Assembly (NCBI GenBank): GCA_964347415.1
Contig: CAYFYJ010000018.1
Span: forward strand, 1 to 5,898
Length of the DNA stretch: 5,898 bases
Source of the DNA: CAYFYJ01 sp964347415
GTDB lineage: Archaea > Aenigmatarchaeota > Aenigmatarchaeia > CG10238-14
Reading direction: 5' to 3'
A model generated the notes under the pieces. The model saw nothing but the letters and a program-made list of their open reading frames with translations, did no database searches and was not told where the DNA came from. The position numbers and the translations under genes are program-made. Positions 1 to 5,774 of the stretch are shown here, piece after piece (position 1 is the first letter of the stretch; each line of letters starts with the position of its first letter).

Positions 1-2
1 CT

Positions 3-542
3 GGCTATAAATGCTGTGGTAGTAGTTCTTCTTGTGTTAGCCCCTCCCCAATTTTACTAGGTTCTAGCAACTGTAATAATATTGGATTATATCATTGTTC
101 TGGCCTTTGTTGCGGATATACAAATCCCTCTACTTGTGATAGTAGGACTGGTTGTGAATGGGTAAGCAACGACCAATGCGATGGCACTCCTTCACCATGT
201 TCATCTTATACTTCTCAATCTAGTTGTGAAACAGCAGGATGTAGTTGGTCAGGAGTAACCACAACAACTCCATGTAAACGCAATGGTCAGAGTTGTACAT
301 CCGGCGCAGAATGTTGTAGTCATGGTTGTTGGTGTGGGATCTGTGCGTGTGGTGCGCCCTGTGGAGATTATGGAGGTTGTACCGGTGGTGGAGGCGGTGG
401 AGGCGGAGGCGGTCAACCTAGAATGATGGCTTGGGATGTACAAAGTGCACTGAAACAACCTATTGTAATCATAGCTGTACTAGGAATAATTGTTGGAATA
501 TTTGGTGTCCTGAAGTTTTTTGTTAGAAGTAGAATGAGATAG
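3..542 (+). CDS. Partial cysteine-rich surface protein with glycine hinge and C-terminal membrane anchor (5' end missing)
   Basis: An open frame runs in from the left edge and ends at TAG 540-542, giving 179 residues with no start, so the N-terminus (probably with a signal peptide) is missing. The visible part has 23 cysteines in its first 127 residues. Two units of the type S-[ST]-C-x-x-x(1-2)-G-C-x-W occur (around residues 47-57 and 78-88), separated by Ser/Thr-rich stretches. They are followed by a knottin-like spacing C-x6-C-x5-CC-x3-C-x-C-x2-C-x-C. Next come a run of ten glycines (bases 384-413), a hydrophobic helix at about residues 153-174 and a basic tail ending RSRMR. This is the layout of a secreted, disulphide-stabilised domain held on the outer face of the cell membrane by its C-terminus. 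The downstream genes lie close and co-directional. I do not recognise a named family; adhesion, ligand binding or a toxin-like role are all unproved. The gene is certain, its function is not. Confidence 0.85.
   Translation, partial: GYKCCGSSSSCVSPSPILLGSSNCNNIGLYHCSGLCCGYTNPSTCDSRTGCEWVSNDQCDGTPSPCSSYTSQSSCETAGCSWSGVTTTTPCKRNGQSCTSGAECCSHGCWCGICACGAPCGDYGGCTGGGGGGGGGGQPRMMAWDVQSALKQPIVIIAVLGIIVGIFGVLKFFVRSRMR
384..413 (+). repeat. Glycine-codon tract (GGN x10)
   Basis: Ten consecutive GGN codons make a short GC-rich low-complexity tract in otherwise AT-rich DNA. It encodes a flexible hinge between the cysteine-rich ectodomain and the membrane anchor. A shorter five-glycine tract occupies the same structural place in the BP74-like gene at 1417-1431. 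Tracts of this kind can vary in length by slippage. Confidence 0.8.
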
Positions 543-555
543 ATTTTTGTGCTAC

Positions 556-568
556 AAATCAGATAATT
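556..568 (+). promoter_or_regulatory. Shared leader motif before the membrane-protein gene
   Basis: AAATCAGATAATT lies five bases before ATG 574. It differs in one base from the motif at 966-978 before the next gene. It does not resemble the GGAGGTGAT ribosome-binding consensus, so it may be another kind of translation, processing or binding signal, or simply a remnant of duplication. Confidence 0.4.
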
Positions 569-573
569 CTAAT

Positions 574-951
574 ATGAGAAAAAAAATTAAACATGGTTTC
601 CATGGAATGAAGAAAAAAACATATGTAATTTATGATAAATTTGATAGAAAAGATATTGCTCAAATGCTCTCATCTCTATTTGTTATTGTTCAAGTTTTTA
701 CTCTACGTACGACACAATATGGATTCAATCAAGCAATTTTATTGTTTGTTGTAAGTGTATTTGTTTGTGGACTTATCGTTTGGTTAATGGCAAGGAGCTA
801 CTTTTTAAAGCATCTTGTTGCAGGAGTGTTGATAGTTGGCATATTTTCCTTTTTAATAAAAATTGTTTTAAATGAGTCAGTAGAGAAGATGTTAATAGCA
901 TTTGCTGTAGGACTCCCTGTTGCAGCAATGGTTAATGCTTTGAAAAAATAA
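574..951 (+). CDS. Small four-helix integral membrane protein, function unknown
   Basis: The protein has 125 residues from ATG 574. It opens with a very basic segment (MRKKIKHGFHGMKKKTY), likely cytoplasmic, followed by four hydrophobic stretches. These are around residues 30-46 (weak), 52-73, 78-98 and 104-121, and the protein ends in a short basic tail. The frame stays open upstream to a TTG at 547, but I prefer ATG 574. It lies just behind the motif AAATCAGATAATT (556-568), almost the same sequence that precedes the next gene's ATG. ATG 607 (MKKKTY) is the other possibility. The gene starts 31 bases after the Cys-rich gene and ends 30 bases before the BP74-like gene, so an operon is likely. 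The closing pattern (a helix with GLP, then small residues) vaguely recalls DUF2391-type archaeal membrane proteins, but the match is too weak to assign. It could support insertion or secretion of the two anchored neighbours; that is inferred only from position. Confidence 0.75.
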   Translation: MRKKIKHGFHGMKKKTYVIYDKFDRKDIAQMLSSLFVIVQVFTLRTTQYGFNQAILLFVVSVFVCGLIVWLMARSYFLKHLVAGVLIVGIFSFLIKIVLNESVEKMLIAFAVGLPVAAMVNALKK

Positions 952-965
952 GTTTTTCTTCAAGG

Positions 966-978
966 AAATCAAATAATT
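966..978 (+). promoter_or_regulatory. Shared leader motif before the BP74-like gene
   Basis: AAATCAAATAATT lies three bases before ATG 982 and matches 12 of 13 bases of the element at 556-568. An AAGGA string at 962-966 could pair with the 16S tail but sits about 15 bases from the start, too far for a usual Shine-Dalgarno site. Confidence 0.4.
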
Positions 979-981
979 ATC

Positions 982-1560
982 ATGAAGAAATTGATTTTTT
1001 TATTGGTTTTTTTTGCCATAACAATTATAATTCTTTCTAATACTGTTTATACCCAAACAGATACAGGATATTTCACTATCACAGTTGTTGACGAAAATTT
1101 TTGTATGTATACGACTGATCCTCAAACCATTCAAGACGCTATAGATAATTTTAACGGTCTGAATTATTTGCACCCCCACGGACCTTTATTAGCAGGTGAT
1201 GGTGGATTTAACCAACCATGGAGTTGGCATCTTGACCCAGCCGATGTAAGGATGGTGGAAGTTTCAATGGAACTTTGTGATGGTAGGCCAAGTTATGTGG
1301 AAAAAGATTTAGATTATTGGCTCGACACTGTGAAGTTTTACTGTCCATGGTCTGGACGCGTAACCGCTATTGGTTGCGAAAACATATCATCAACCACAAC
1401 CACTCCATCACCTCCGGGTGGTGGCGGAGGCTGTGGCATTTGGTGGAATAGAAAATGTTTTGTTAAAATGGAATTGAGTACTCCAAACATCATAGCTATC
1501 CTTACTGCAGTTATATTTGTTGCGATCGTTATTGGTGTAATGAGACTCGTTAAAAATTAG
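982..1560 (+). CDS. Secreted, C-terminally anchored BP74-like domain protein
   Basis: The protein has 192 residues. Residues 1-24 form a classic Sec signal peptide (MKK, then a long hydrophobic core, polar end SNTVYTQ). Residues about 28-132 match, by my reading, the BP74 N-terminal domain found in bacterial 'BP74-related' proteins and the Dictyostelium calmodulin-binding protein. Its hallmarks are in order: DPQTIQDAID (46-55), PWSWHLDP (79-86), ELCDGRPSYVE (97-107), and CPWSGRV (121-127). After a TTTTPSPP linker and five glycines comes a Cys-x7-Cys segment (151, 159), a membrane helix (about 167-187) and the basic tail RLVKN. Six cysteines (41, 99, 121, 132, 151, 159) allow three disulphides. 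The domain should face outwards. BP74-domain function is poorly known, and calcium or calmodulin binding should not be assumed here. The anchor plan matches the Cys-rich gene at the left edge, which suggests joint surface display. Start at ATG 982 is well supported by the signal peptide. Confidence 0.85.
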   Translation: MKKLIFLLVFFAITIIILSNTVYTQTDTGYFTITVVDENFCMYTTDPQTIQDAIDNFNGLNYLHPHGPLLAGDGGFNQPWSWHLDPADVRMVEVSMELCDGRPSYVEKDLDYWLDTVKFYCPWSGRVTAIGCENISSTTTTPSPPGGGGGCGIWWNRKCFVKMELSTPNIIAILTAVIFVAIVIGVMRLVKN

Positions 1561-1561
1561 A

Positions 1562-1566
1562 TTTTT
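1562..1566 (+). terminator. T-tract after the left operon
   Basis: A TTTTT run begins two bases after the stop of the BP74-like gene and is followed by very AT-rich DNA to about 1610. Archaeal termination often needs only such tracts. No hairpin precedes it, so the call rests on the tract and the convergent gene order. Confidence 0.3.
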
Positions 1567-1608
1567 AATATAGACTTAATATTGTATATACATTATAATT
1601 AGAATTAG

Positions 1609-1642
1609 AAAAAGGGGAGGTTTAGGCGAAGCTAGTCGCCTA
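1609..1642 (-). terminator. Hairpin plus T-tract ending the C25 peptidase gene
   Basis: On the minus strand TAGGCGA (1642-1636) pairs perfectly with TCGCCTA (1629-1623) around a six-base loop. A C-rich stretch and TTTTT at 1613-1609 follow. The 5' arm begins inside the last codons of the peptidase gene and its stop codon (1634-1632) lies in the loop region. This is a good terminator shape, although archaea rely mainly on the T-tract. It also separates two convergent transcripts. Confidence 0.5.
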
Positions 1643-2792
1643 GTTGTAGTATGGGGTCTCCAATCAATGTTGCTCCGTAATACAGATTCCGAGCCACAAT
1701 CGGATCGGTTTCCGCTGCTAAGTCAGCATATTTTATGATCTCGAAGAAGGCTTCACCCGCGTAGGAGTTGCTCAGCTTGTTTATGAACATTATAGGGTCG
1801 ATCGATTCCCAAACGGTAGTAGACGCTAAAGCTGCGAGTCCATAGCTGTTTCCGAATACATACCAGCCCGCCAAGTAGTTGTTGACATCGTATTTACCTA
1901 CTTCGCAACAGAATAATAGATAGAATATGCAACCCCTCTCTATATTCTTTGCATCCGTGTAGGTAAAATATTTTGCGCCGATTGGTTCTTTGATGTATTG
2001 TATCAAAGGGCTTCCGTGAGAATTCACAAACAGGAATTCATGTCCCAGGTTCAGCGTGTTTATGTAGTTGGCTTTAGTCGTTTCGTTTTCATGGTATACA
2101 GCCACTATGTTGCTTGGATCATACAGCGCCTTCAAAACCTCGACTCTTCTTGGTCCCCACTCTTCACCATCATTCTCTTGGAACATCATCACTCTGTCAG
2201 GAACTTCAAGTCTTCCTTCTCGGTATTCATGGTTTTTTTCGAAGAAATCTATGATGAGGTTTACATCATCGATGGGGGTTTTGATTCTGGAAACCCATAT
2301 TTCTACAGTGTCAGGGTCGATGCGCTCTTCGAAGATACAATCTTCGTTATCGTCGATCCAATTGCCATCGAGGTCCATGTAGTACAGATCGGTAGGAAAC
2401 ACATGGACAATATGACCTTGTGGTAGGTCGTATTCTGCCCTGTAGTATGCAATCGGGATGTTGCCTACGAGTATACACCCGCTAACGTTAAACAATCGAT
2501 AGATTTTTTGCAACTTTGACCGAACATCGTAAGGAGTTGACCAAGATCCTTTAAAGATTTTGACTTTGAAATTGAAAGCGTCGGCAATATCTGACGCATA
2601 TTGTTTCAAGTAAGGCCTTAGTATGGCATATTCGTCTTTTTGAACCATTATGGCTACTTCCTCTATGGCTTTTGAATGAACGGAACCCTTGGTTTCAATT
2701 GTTGGACTTACAAGTCCATCGCTTTTATGATTCTTATCAGCAACGGAAGACGGGGCAAAAGCTATCGTTAGCACTAGCATAGAAATCAACAT
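1632..2792 (-). CDS. Secreted C25-type (gingipain-like) cysteine peptidase
   Basis: The protein has 386 residues from ATG 2792. The fold markers of family C25 (clan CD, caspase/gingipain fold) appear in order. They are ILVGNIPIAYYR (107-118), FPTDLYYMDLDGNW (132-145) with an acidic, possibly calcium-binding stretch, and VEIWVSRI (163-170). Next come the catalytic histidine in NSHGSP (His259), the nucleophile in CCEVG (Cys296 preferred, by the C-x-x-G pattern; Cys295 possible) and the terminal YYGATLIGDPIL. It should cleave proteins outside the cell. No Ig-like or sorting domain follows, so it is probably released or loosely attached. The N-terminus from 2792 is hydrophobic but lacks the usual positive charges. 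The frame continues upstream without a start codon, adding ETKNKIIIP, to TGA 2822-2820. A ribosome site and ATG at 2823 lie in the next frame, so one base in the A5 run at 2813-2809 may be wrong or mutated. The gene is convergent with the surface-protein operon. Family assignment is firm; substrate is unknown. Confidence 0.85.
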   Translation of the reverse strand: MLISMLVLTIAFAPSSVADKNHKSDGLVSPTIETKGSVHSKAIEEVAIMVQKDEYAILRPYLKQYASDIADAFNFKVKIFKGSWSTPYDVRSKLQKIYRLFNVSGCILVGNIPIAYYRAEYDLPQGHIVHVFPTDLYYMDLDGNWIDDNEDCIFEERIDPDTVEIWVSRIKTPIDDVNLIIDFFEKNHEYREGRLEVPDRVMMFQENDGEEWGPRRVEVLKALYDPSNIVAVYHENETTKANYINTLNLGHEFLFVNSHGSPLIQYIKEPIGAKYFTYTDAKNIERGCIFYLLFCCEVGKYDVNNYLAGWYVFGNSYGLAALASTTVWESIDPIMFINKLSNSYAGEAFFEIIKYADLAAETDPIVARNLYYGATLIGDPILQLGD

Positions 2793-2826
2793 CGGGATGA
2801 TGATTTTGTTTTTCGTCTCTCATACT

Positions 2827-2832
2827 CTCCTT
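2827..2832 (-). promoter_or_regulatory. Ribosome-binding site AAGGAG upstream of the peptidase
   Basis: AAGGAG on the minus strand sits three bases before ATG 2823. That ATG is one frame away from the peptidase reading frame. No ribosome site lies before the in-frame ATG at 2792, so this site argues that translation begins at 2823 and that the frame break lies between. Confidence 0.5.
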
Positions 2833-2928
2833 ATTTCATGTTATGTGCCTTTCGGCATTCCACACACGCCTGACTTGCAGGTAAGGATGAGTTTGATAAT
2901 CCGATTCACGGAAGACACAAGAATTGGT

Positions 2929-2943
2929 TTTAATTGAATTAAA
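2929..2943. repeat. Perfect AT-rich palindrome (7-bp arms, 1-base centre)
   Basis: TTTAATTGAATTAAA is symmetric about G2936. It lies 106 bases before the likely peptidase start. Its size and symmetry suit a dimeric winged-helix or ribbon-helix repressor operator, or an AT-rich promoter core. Nothing else in the window shows which protein might bind. Confidence 0.4.
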
Positions 2944-2969
2944 GATCGAATAATTTCTAACAGAAACTC

Positions 2970-2998
2970 AAGTTAAGATTTTCTCCCTGTCTTAACTT
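2970..2998. repeat. Perfect 9-bp inverted repeat with 11-base spacer
   Basis: AAGTTAAGA (2970-2978) and TCTTAACTT (2990-2998) are exact reverse complements. No T-tract follows on either strand, so it does not look like an intrinsic terminator. It may be an operator with two half-sites about two helical turns apart between centres, or an RNA hairpin in the 3' end of the ATPase transcript or the peptidase leader. Confidence 0.45.
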
Positions 2999-3054
2999 TA
3001 TCTACGATATGTTTTTGTTGAAATGATGAACATTAACGTTTGAATAATCTAAAG

Positions 3055-3062
3055 AAAAACAT
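3055..3062 (-). terminator. T-tract after the ATPase gene
   Basis: TTTTT at 3059-3055 on the minus strand begins three bases after the ATPase stop codon, followed by C and TTT. This is a plausible simple archaeal terminator with no hairpin. Confidence 0.3.
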
Positions 3063-5153
3063 TTAAATCTTTGCCTGAAACTCAATTTTCTTAAAGTCTT
3101 TACCTTGTTTTAACTCGTCTACAGTTACTACAAAAACTGTAACATTGCCTAACTTATGATCAAAACAGTACTTAGCAGCTCTTTGAACCACAAAATTCTT
3201 TATCCTTTCAGATGAGCATAAAAAGTGAAGGTTGCCCTCTCTCACTAACCTGTTGATCTCGTTGTCTACTTCCTCTTTGTTAATTTCATTCTCAACGTTA
3301 ACACAAATCTTATTACCTTCTTTTTCAAGAATCATCTGATGTGTTTTCTTTTCTACAGTTCTCCATCCTTTCAATCCAAGATGACTTATCAAAAAGTTCA
3401 TCACATCCTCGATGTTCATCCCAGGAACTTCAATTTGTCTCTGGAATTTAGATTCGAACAATTTTTCTCCTTCAGCAGTCAAGAAGTAATAGATTGCCTT
3501 CTGTCTGTAAACCTTTCCTATGACCGAATTGATTAAACCGAGCTCAACAAGTTTTTCAGCTCTTTTTTTAAATGATCGACCAGAAATACCGATTATGTTG
3601 TAAATCTCAGATGTTGAACTGCCCTGATCATTCCCGATGATTTCGACTATCTTAAGACTTTTATCATCCAATTCTTCAACCCTTTGAGTTAAATCGATTT
3701 CAGTTTTTTCCCCTTCAATTTTTAATTCTAATTCCCTCTGTTTTTTAATTATTTCTAAAACCTTGTCTTCCATGAATTTCTTGATCATACCATCAACAAC
3801 AGAACCTTTCTTGATATCTACTAACGGAAAACTGATTAGGAACGGGTTTGGGAATGCAAGCCTTCTCATGAGTATGAATGCATGGCCGACTGGCAACCTT
3901 CTCAAATAATCCCCCTCTTCTTCATACTTCAACCCGAGCATGTTGCTGGCATCTAGGACATCCGAAGAGTATTTTGTATCTAAACCAAGGTTCATGTAGA
4001 TATGAGTACTTGTGTTACCTAGCGCAGGATAACTGATCATGGACGGATGTTGATCGACGTATATCACACCAAGGCCCAATTCTCTGATTTCTCTGAATAT
4101 CAAATCCATCACTGTCTCCATTCCAAGTCTTTTCGATTTTTCTCTGTTCAAAACATGATGCGCCTCTTCTAGGGCAATGACACCCATGAGTTTTTCTCTT
4201 TCCCCGCTTACTAAACAAGCGTCTCTAATCCATTGGAGCATGATTTCTATCAAGAATGTTTTATCGTTTGTTGATAATGGGTCTAACTCGAGGATAGTTA
4301 TCCTTCCCTTTTTAAGGAACTCAGACGGCATGACACCTTCATCACAATCAAAAACATCCCCCAATTCTCTGAAGCATAATGATTCTAAAGGTCTTTCTGC
4401 AGTCGCGATCCAGTTCTTCTCCCTGGATGATGTTTGATTTCTCCTGTACTTTTCCAGCCAATCTTTCAGGTCTCTGATTCTTGGGGGTTCTGAACCTTTT
4501 GCTTCATAGATCGCATCTAAGGCCTTTAGAATAATGTGTCTACCCCCGCCTAACATCCAATAAGCATGGTCGAATATTTCTGAGAATTCTTTCGCCCACT
4601 GAGAGATTTGAACTCCTTCAGGAGGTTTTAGAGGATTGAATCTGAAAGGCGCGACATTCCTACCGACAGTATAAATCCTGATCTTATTTTTCAGTTCTGG
4701 AATTGTTAACAAATCTCTGTAATTTCTCTTAGAGAAGTCGAAGATTAGTACTGGGATATCTTGTTTCGCCAAGTTGATTATAAGCCAATGGACCAAGTTT
4801 GTTTTCCCGTAACCAGATGAACCAAAGATACCAACGTGGGTCAGCAGGCTCTCCCTGTTTAGCATTAGAGGATAAAGTTTCTTTTTCCCGTATAAGACCG
4901 TTCCGAAACGAAGATCCCCATCCGATATTGATTCTTTTGAGGGTGGTTCAATCAGAACTGCTTTCTTCAAATCTTCGTCTGAGAAGACTGCAGCCTTTAA
5001 GGTATCGATCATCTCCAGTATTCTTTTCCTGGATTCATCGTCCGCGAGCAAATAAGCACTCTCAAGCCTAGATGCCTTTTCCTTGCCTAGAATTGGCACT
5101 AGACGTCTAATCTCGTCAGAAACATCTATTGAGATTCTTCTATCCACCCGCAT
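3063..5153 (-). CDS. HerA/FtsK-type translocase ATPase fused to winged helix and nuclease-like C-terminal domain
   Basis: The protein has 696 residues from ATG 5153. A GTG at 5162, in frame and overlapping the upstream gene, would add three residues. I prefer the ATG because GGTGA at 5163-5159 is a good archaeal ribosome site five bases before it. Residues 1-75 are helical and charged, with no recognisable HAS barrel. The motor core (about 80-450, DUF87/COG0433) carries Walker A GSSGYGKT (111-118), VLIFDFS (135-141), Walker B VIALEEAHH (325-333) and the sensor segment YVDQHPS (365-371). A charged helix follows (about 455-495), then a winged helix (about 498-570) with the recognition stretch SGRSFKKRAEKLVELGLI. 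The last 115 residues have the beta-strand pattern KICVNVENE typical of PD-(D/E)XK nucleases, but without clear catalytic D and E-x-K. The likely role is an ATP-driven hexameric DNA motor tethered to specific DNA. Whether it serves repair, element mobility, segregation or defence is open. It is coupled to the coiled-coil gene upstream. Confidence 0.88.
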   Translation of the reverse strand: MRVDRRISIDVSDEIRRLVPILGKEKASRLESAYLLADDESRKRILEMIDTLKAAVFSDEDLKKAVLIEPPSKESISDGDLRFGTVLYGKKKLYPLMLNRESLLTHVGIFGSSGYGKTNLVHWLIINLAKQDIPVLIFDFSKRNYRDLLTIPELKNKIRIYTVGRNVAPFRFNPLKPPEGVQISQWAKEFSEIFDHAYWMLGGGRHIILKALDAIYEAKGSEPPRIRDLKDWLEKYRRNQTSSREKNWIATAERPLESLCFRELGDVFDCDEGVMPSEFLKKGRITILELDPLSTNDKTFLIEIMLQWIRDACLVSGEREKLMGVIALEEAHHVLNREKSKRLGMETVMDLIFREIRELGLGVIYVDQHPSMISYPALGNTSTHIYMNLGLDTKYSSDVLDASNMLGLKYEEEGDYLRRLPVGHAFILMRRLAFPNPFLISFPLVDIKKGSVVDGMIKKFMEDKVLEIIKKQRELELKIEGEKTEIDLTQRVEELDDKSLKIVEIIGNDQGSSTSEIYNIIGISGRSFKKRAEKLVELGLINSVIGKVYRQKAIYYFLTAEGEKLFESKFQRQIEVPGMNIEDVMNFLISHLGLKGWRTVEKKTHQMILEKEGNKICVNVENEINKEEVDNEINRLVREGNLHFLCSSERIKNFVVQRAAKYCFDHKLGNVTVFVVTVDELKQGKDFKKIEFQAKI

Positions 5154-5154
5154 T

Positions 5155-5709
5155 TTATTCACCAGATTTTAATTCTCGGAATAAGTCTGCTATCTTCGAT
5201 TCTGTCTGATACTCTTCTATCAATTCCCTGAGTTCTGTGGTCAACTGGACGAGGTCTCTCCAGAATTGTACGTTTTCTCTCCTCTTCTCCATCCTTAACG
5301 TGGAGACATCCAGTTTAAAATCCCTAATATCATCGATATCAGAAAGACCCGCAACCATTCTCTGTTTGTCTCCGATATCAGCATCTATTTCTTTGACGAG
5401 TTCGTCATGAAGACGTTTTCTTGTGTCTAAGGCTGATTGGATTTCAGTAATTCTAGTTCTAAGGAAATCTACTCTGTCAAACAGGCTTCCGATGACTTTA
5501 GGACTGACTTTTCTTAGTGGCTCCAATTCACCTTCTCTTAACATGCGATGTATTGTTCTTCTCTCTACTTTTACTTCTCTGGGTGCCTCTTTTTCACGGT
5601 ATTCCTCCCTTGTAAACCTCTGAGAAGGTGTTCCAGAAGTTTCTTGTTTTTGGTACTGATCACCCTCTTCAAACACTCTGCGATACTTTGGTTCATCGTC
5701 TACAGCCAT
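5155..5709 (-). CDS. Charged coiled-coil protein of unknown function, operon partner of the ATPase
   Basis: The protein has 184 residues from ATG 5709, with AAGGA ending eight bases before the start; an in-frame TAA just upstream rules out a longer form. Residues 1-48 are rich in charged and polar residues and look disordered. Residues 49-75 include VERRTIHRMLREGELEPLRK, which might be a short helical binding module. About 76-112 and 128-182 form two long amphipathic helices with leucine/isoleucine spacing of coiled-coil type, split by a Gly-Leu-Ser-Asp-rich turn. There is no signal peptide, membrane helix, cysteine or known catalytic motif. It is probably cytoplasmic and self-associating. 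Its stop codon sits one base from the ATPase ATG, so equal or coupled expression and physical partnership with the motor are likely: an adaptor, clamp or scaffold. I do not recognise the family. Confidence 0.8.
   Translation of the reverse strand: MAVDDEPKYRRVFEEGDQYQKQETSGTPSQRFTREEYREKEAPREVKVERRTIHRMLREGELEPLRKVSPKVIGSLFDRVDFLRTRITEIQSALDTRKRLHDELVKEIDADIGDKQRMVAGLSDIDDIRDFKLDVSTLRMEKRRENVQFWRDLVQLTTELRELIEEYQTESKIADLFRELKSGE
5159..5163 (-). promoter_or_regulatory. Ribosome-binding site GGTGA deciding the ATPase start
   Basis: GGTGA on the minus strand complements the TCACC of the archaeal 16S tail and stands five bases from ATG 5153. It lies inside the last codons of the upstream gene (Ser-Gly-Glu-stop), so the two genes are translationally coupled, with only one base between TAA 5157-5155 and the ATG. 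Confidence 0.6.
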
Positions 5710-5730
5710 GCTAATTCCTTATACCGATAA

Positions 5731-5741
5731 ATATTTAAATC
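5731..5741 (-). promoter_or_regulatory. TATA promoter for the coiled-coil/ATPase operon
   Basis: The minus strand reads GATTTAAATAT, an archaeal TATA box with purines and AAAG upstream (GTAAAG) in the BRE position. Its centre is about 27 bases from ATG 5709, which predicts a start site within a few bases of the codon. This means a leaderless or nearly leaderless mRNA for the first gene, whereas the second gene uses an internal ribosome site. Confidence 0.6.
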
Positions 5742-5774
5742 TTTACTGTCTTTCGTGTCTGCGGTTCTAAAGAC

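Larger units (their letters stand above)
2823..3062 (-). other. Intergenic region between ATPase gene and peptidase gene
   Basis: These 240 bases contain no credible reading frame or RNA gene. They hold the peptidase ribosome site, two perfect inverted repeats (2970-2998 and 2929-2943), and weak four-base stems on the minus strand. One of these has a GAAA loop (2857-2846) and another is CCTG/CAGG near 2883-2871. I see no convincing TATA box for the peptidase gene, though the AT-rich dyad at 2929-2943 is the best candidate area. Confidence 0.5.

Noticed and set aside
249..458. Minus-strand frame of 69 codons, Thr/Ser-rich
   Set aside because: It is the antisense shadow of the Cys/Gly-rich gene; its composition is what reversed Gly and Cys codons produce, and it lacks a ribosome site.
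547..573. TTG 547 as the start of the membrane-protein gene
   Set aside because: It has no ribosome site, would add a polar, non-conserved-looking segment, and would put the shared leader motif inside the coding region.
1998..2426. Two overlapping plus-strand frames (1998-2426 and 2068-2382)
   Set aside because: Both lie entirely inside the C25 peptidase gene on the opposite strand, and neither shows family motifs.
2840..2925. Possible tRNA or structured RNA in the gap upstream of the peptidase
   Set aside because: Only isolated four-base stems are present; there is no acceptor stem closing the set, no T-loop consensus and no CCA context.
2970..2998. Inverted repeat as an intrinsic terminator of the ATPase operon
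   Set aside because: No T-tract follows the stem on either strand, and a T-tract already stands directly after the ATPase stop codon.
4015..4437. Minus-strand frame at 4015-4218 and plus-strand frame at 4177-4437
   Set aside because: They are off-frame shadows of the ATPase Walker B region; the ATPase frame itself carries conserved motifs across the same bases.
5423..5730. Plus-strand frames opposite the coiled-coil gene
   Set aside because: They are antisense to a gene with promoter, ribosome site and operon coupling, and have no motifs of their own.
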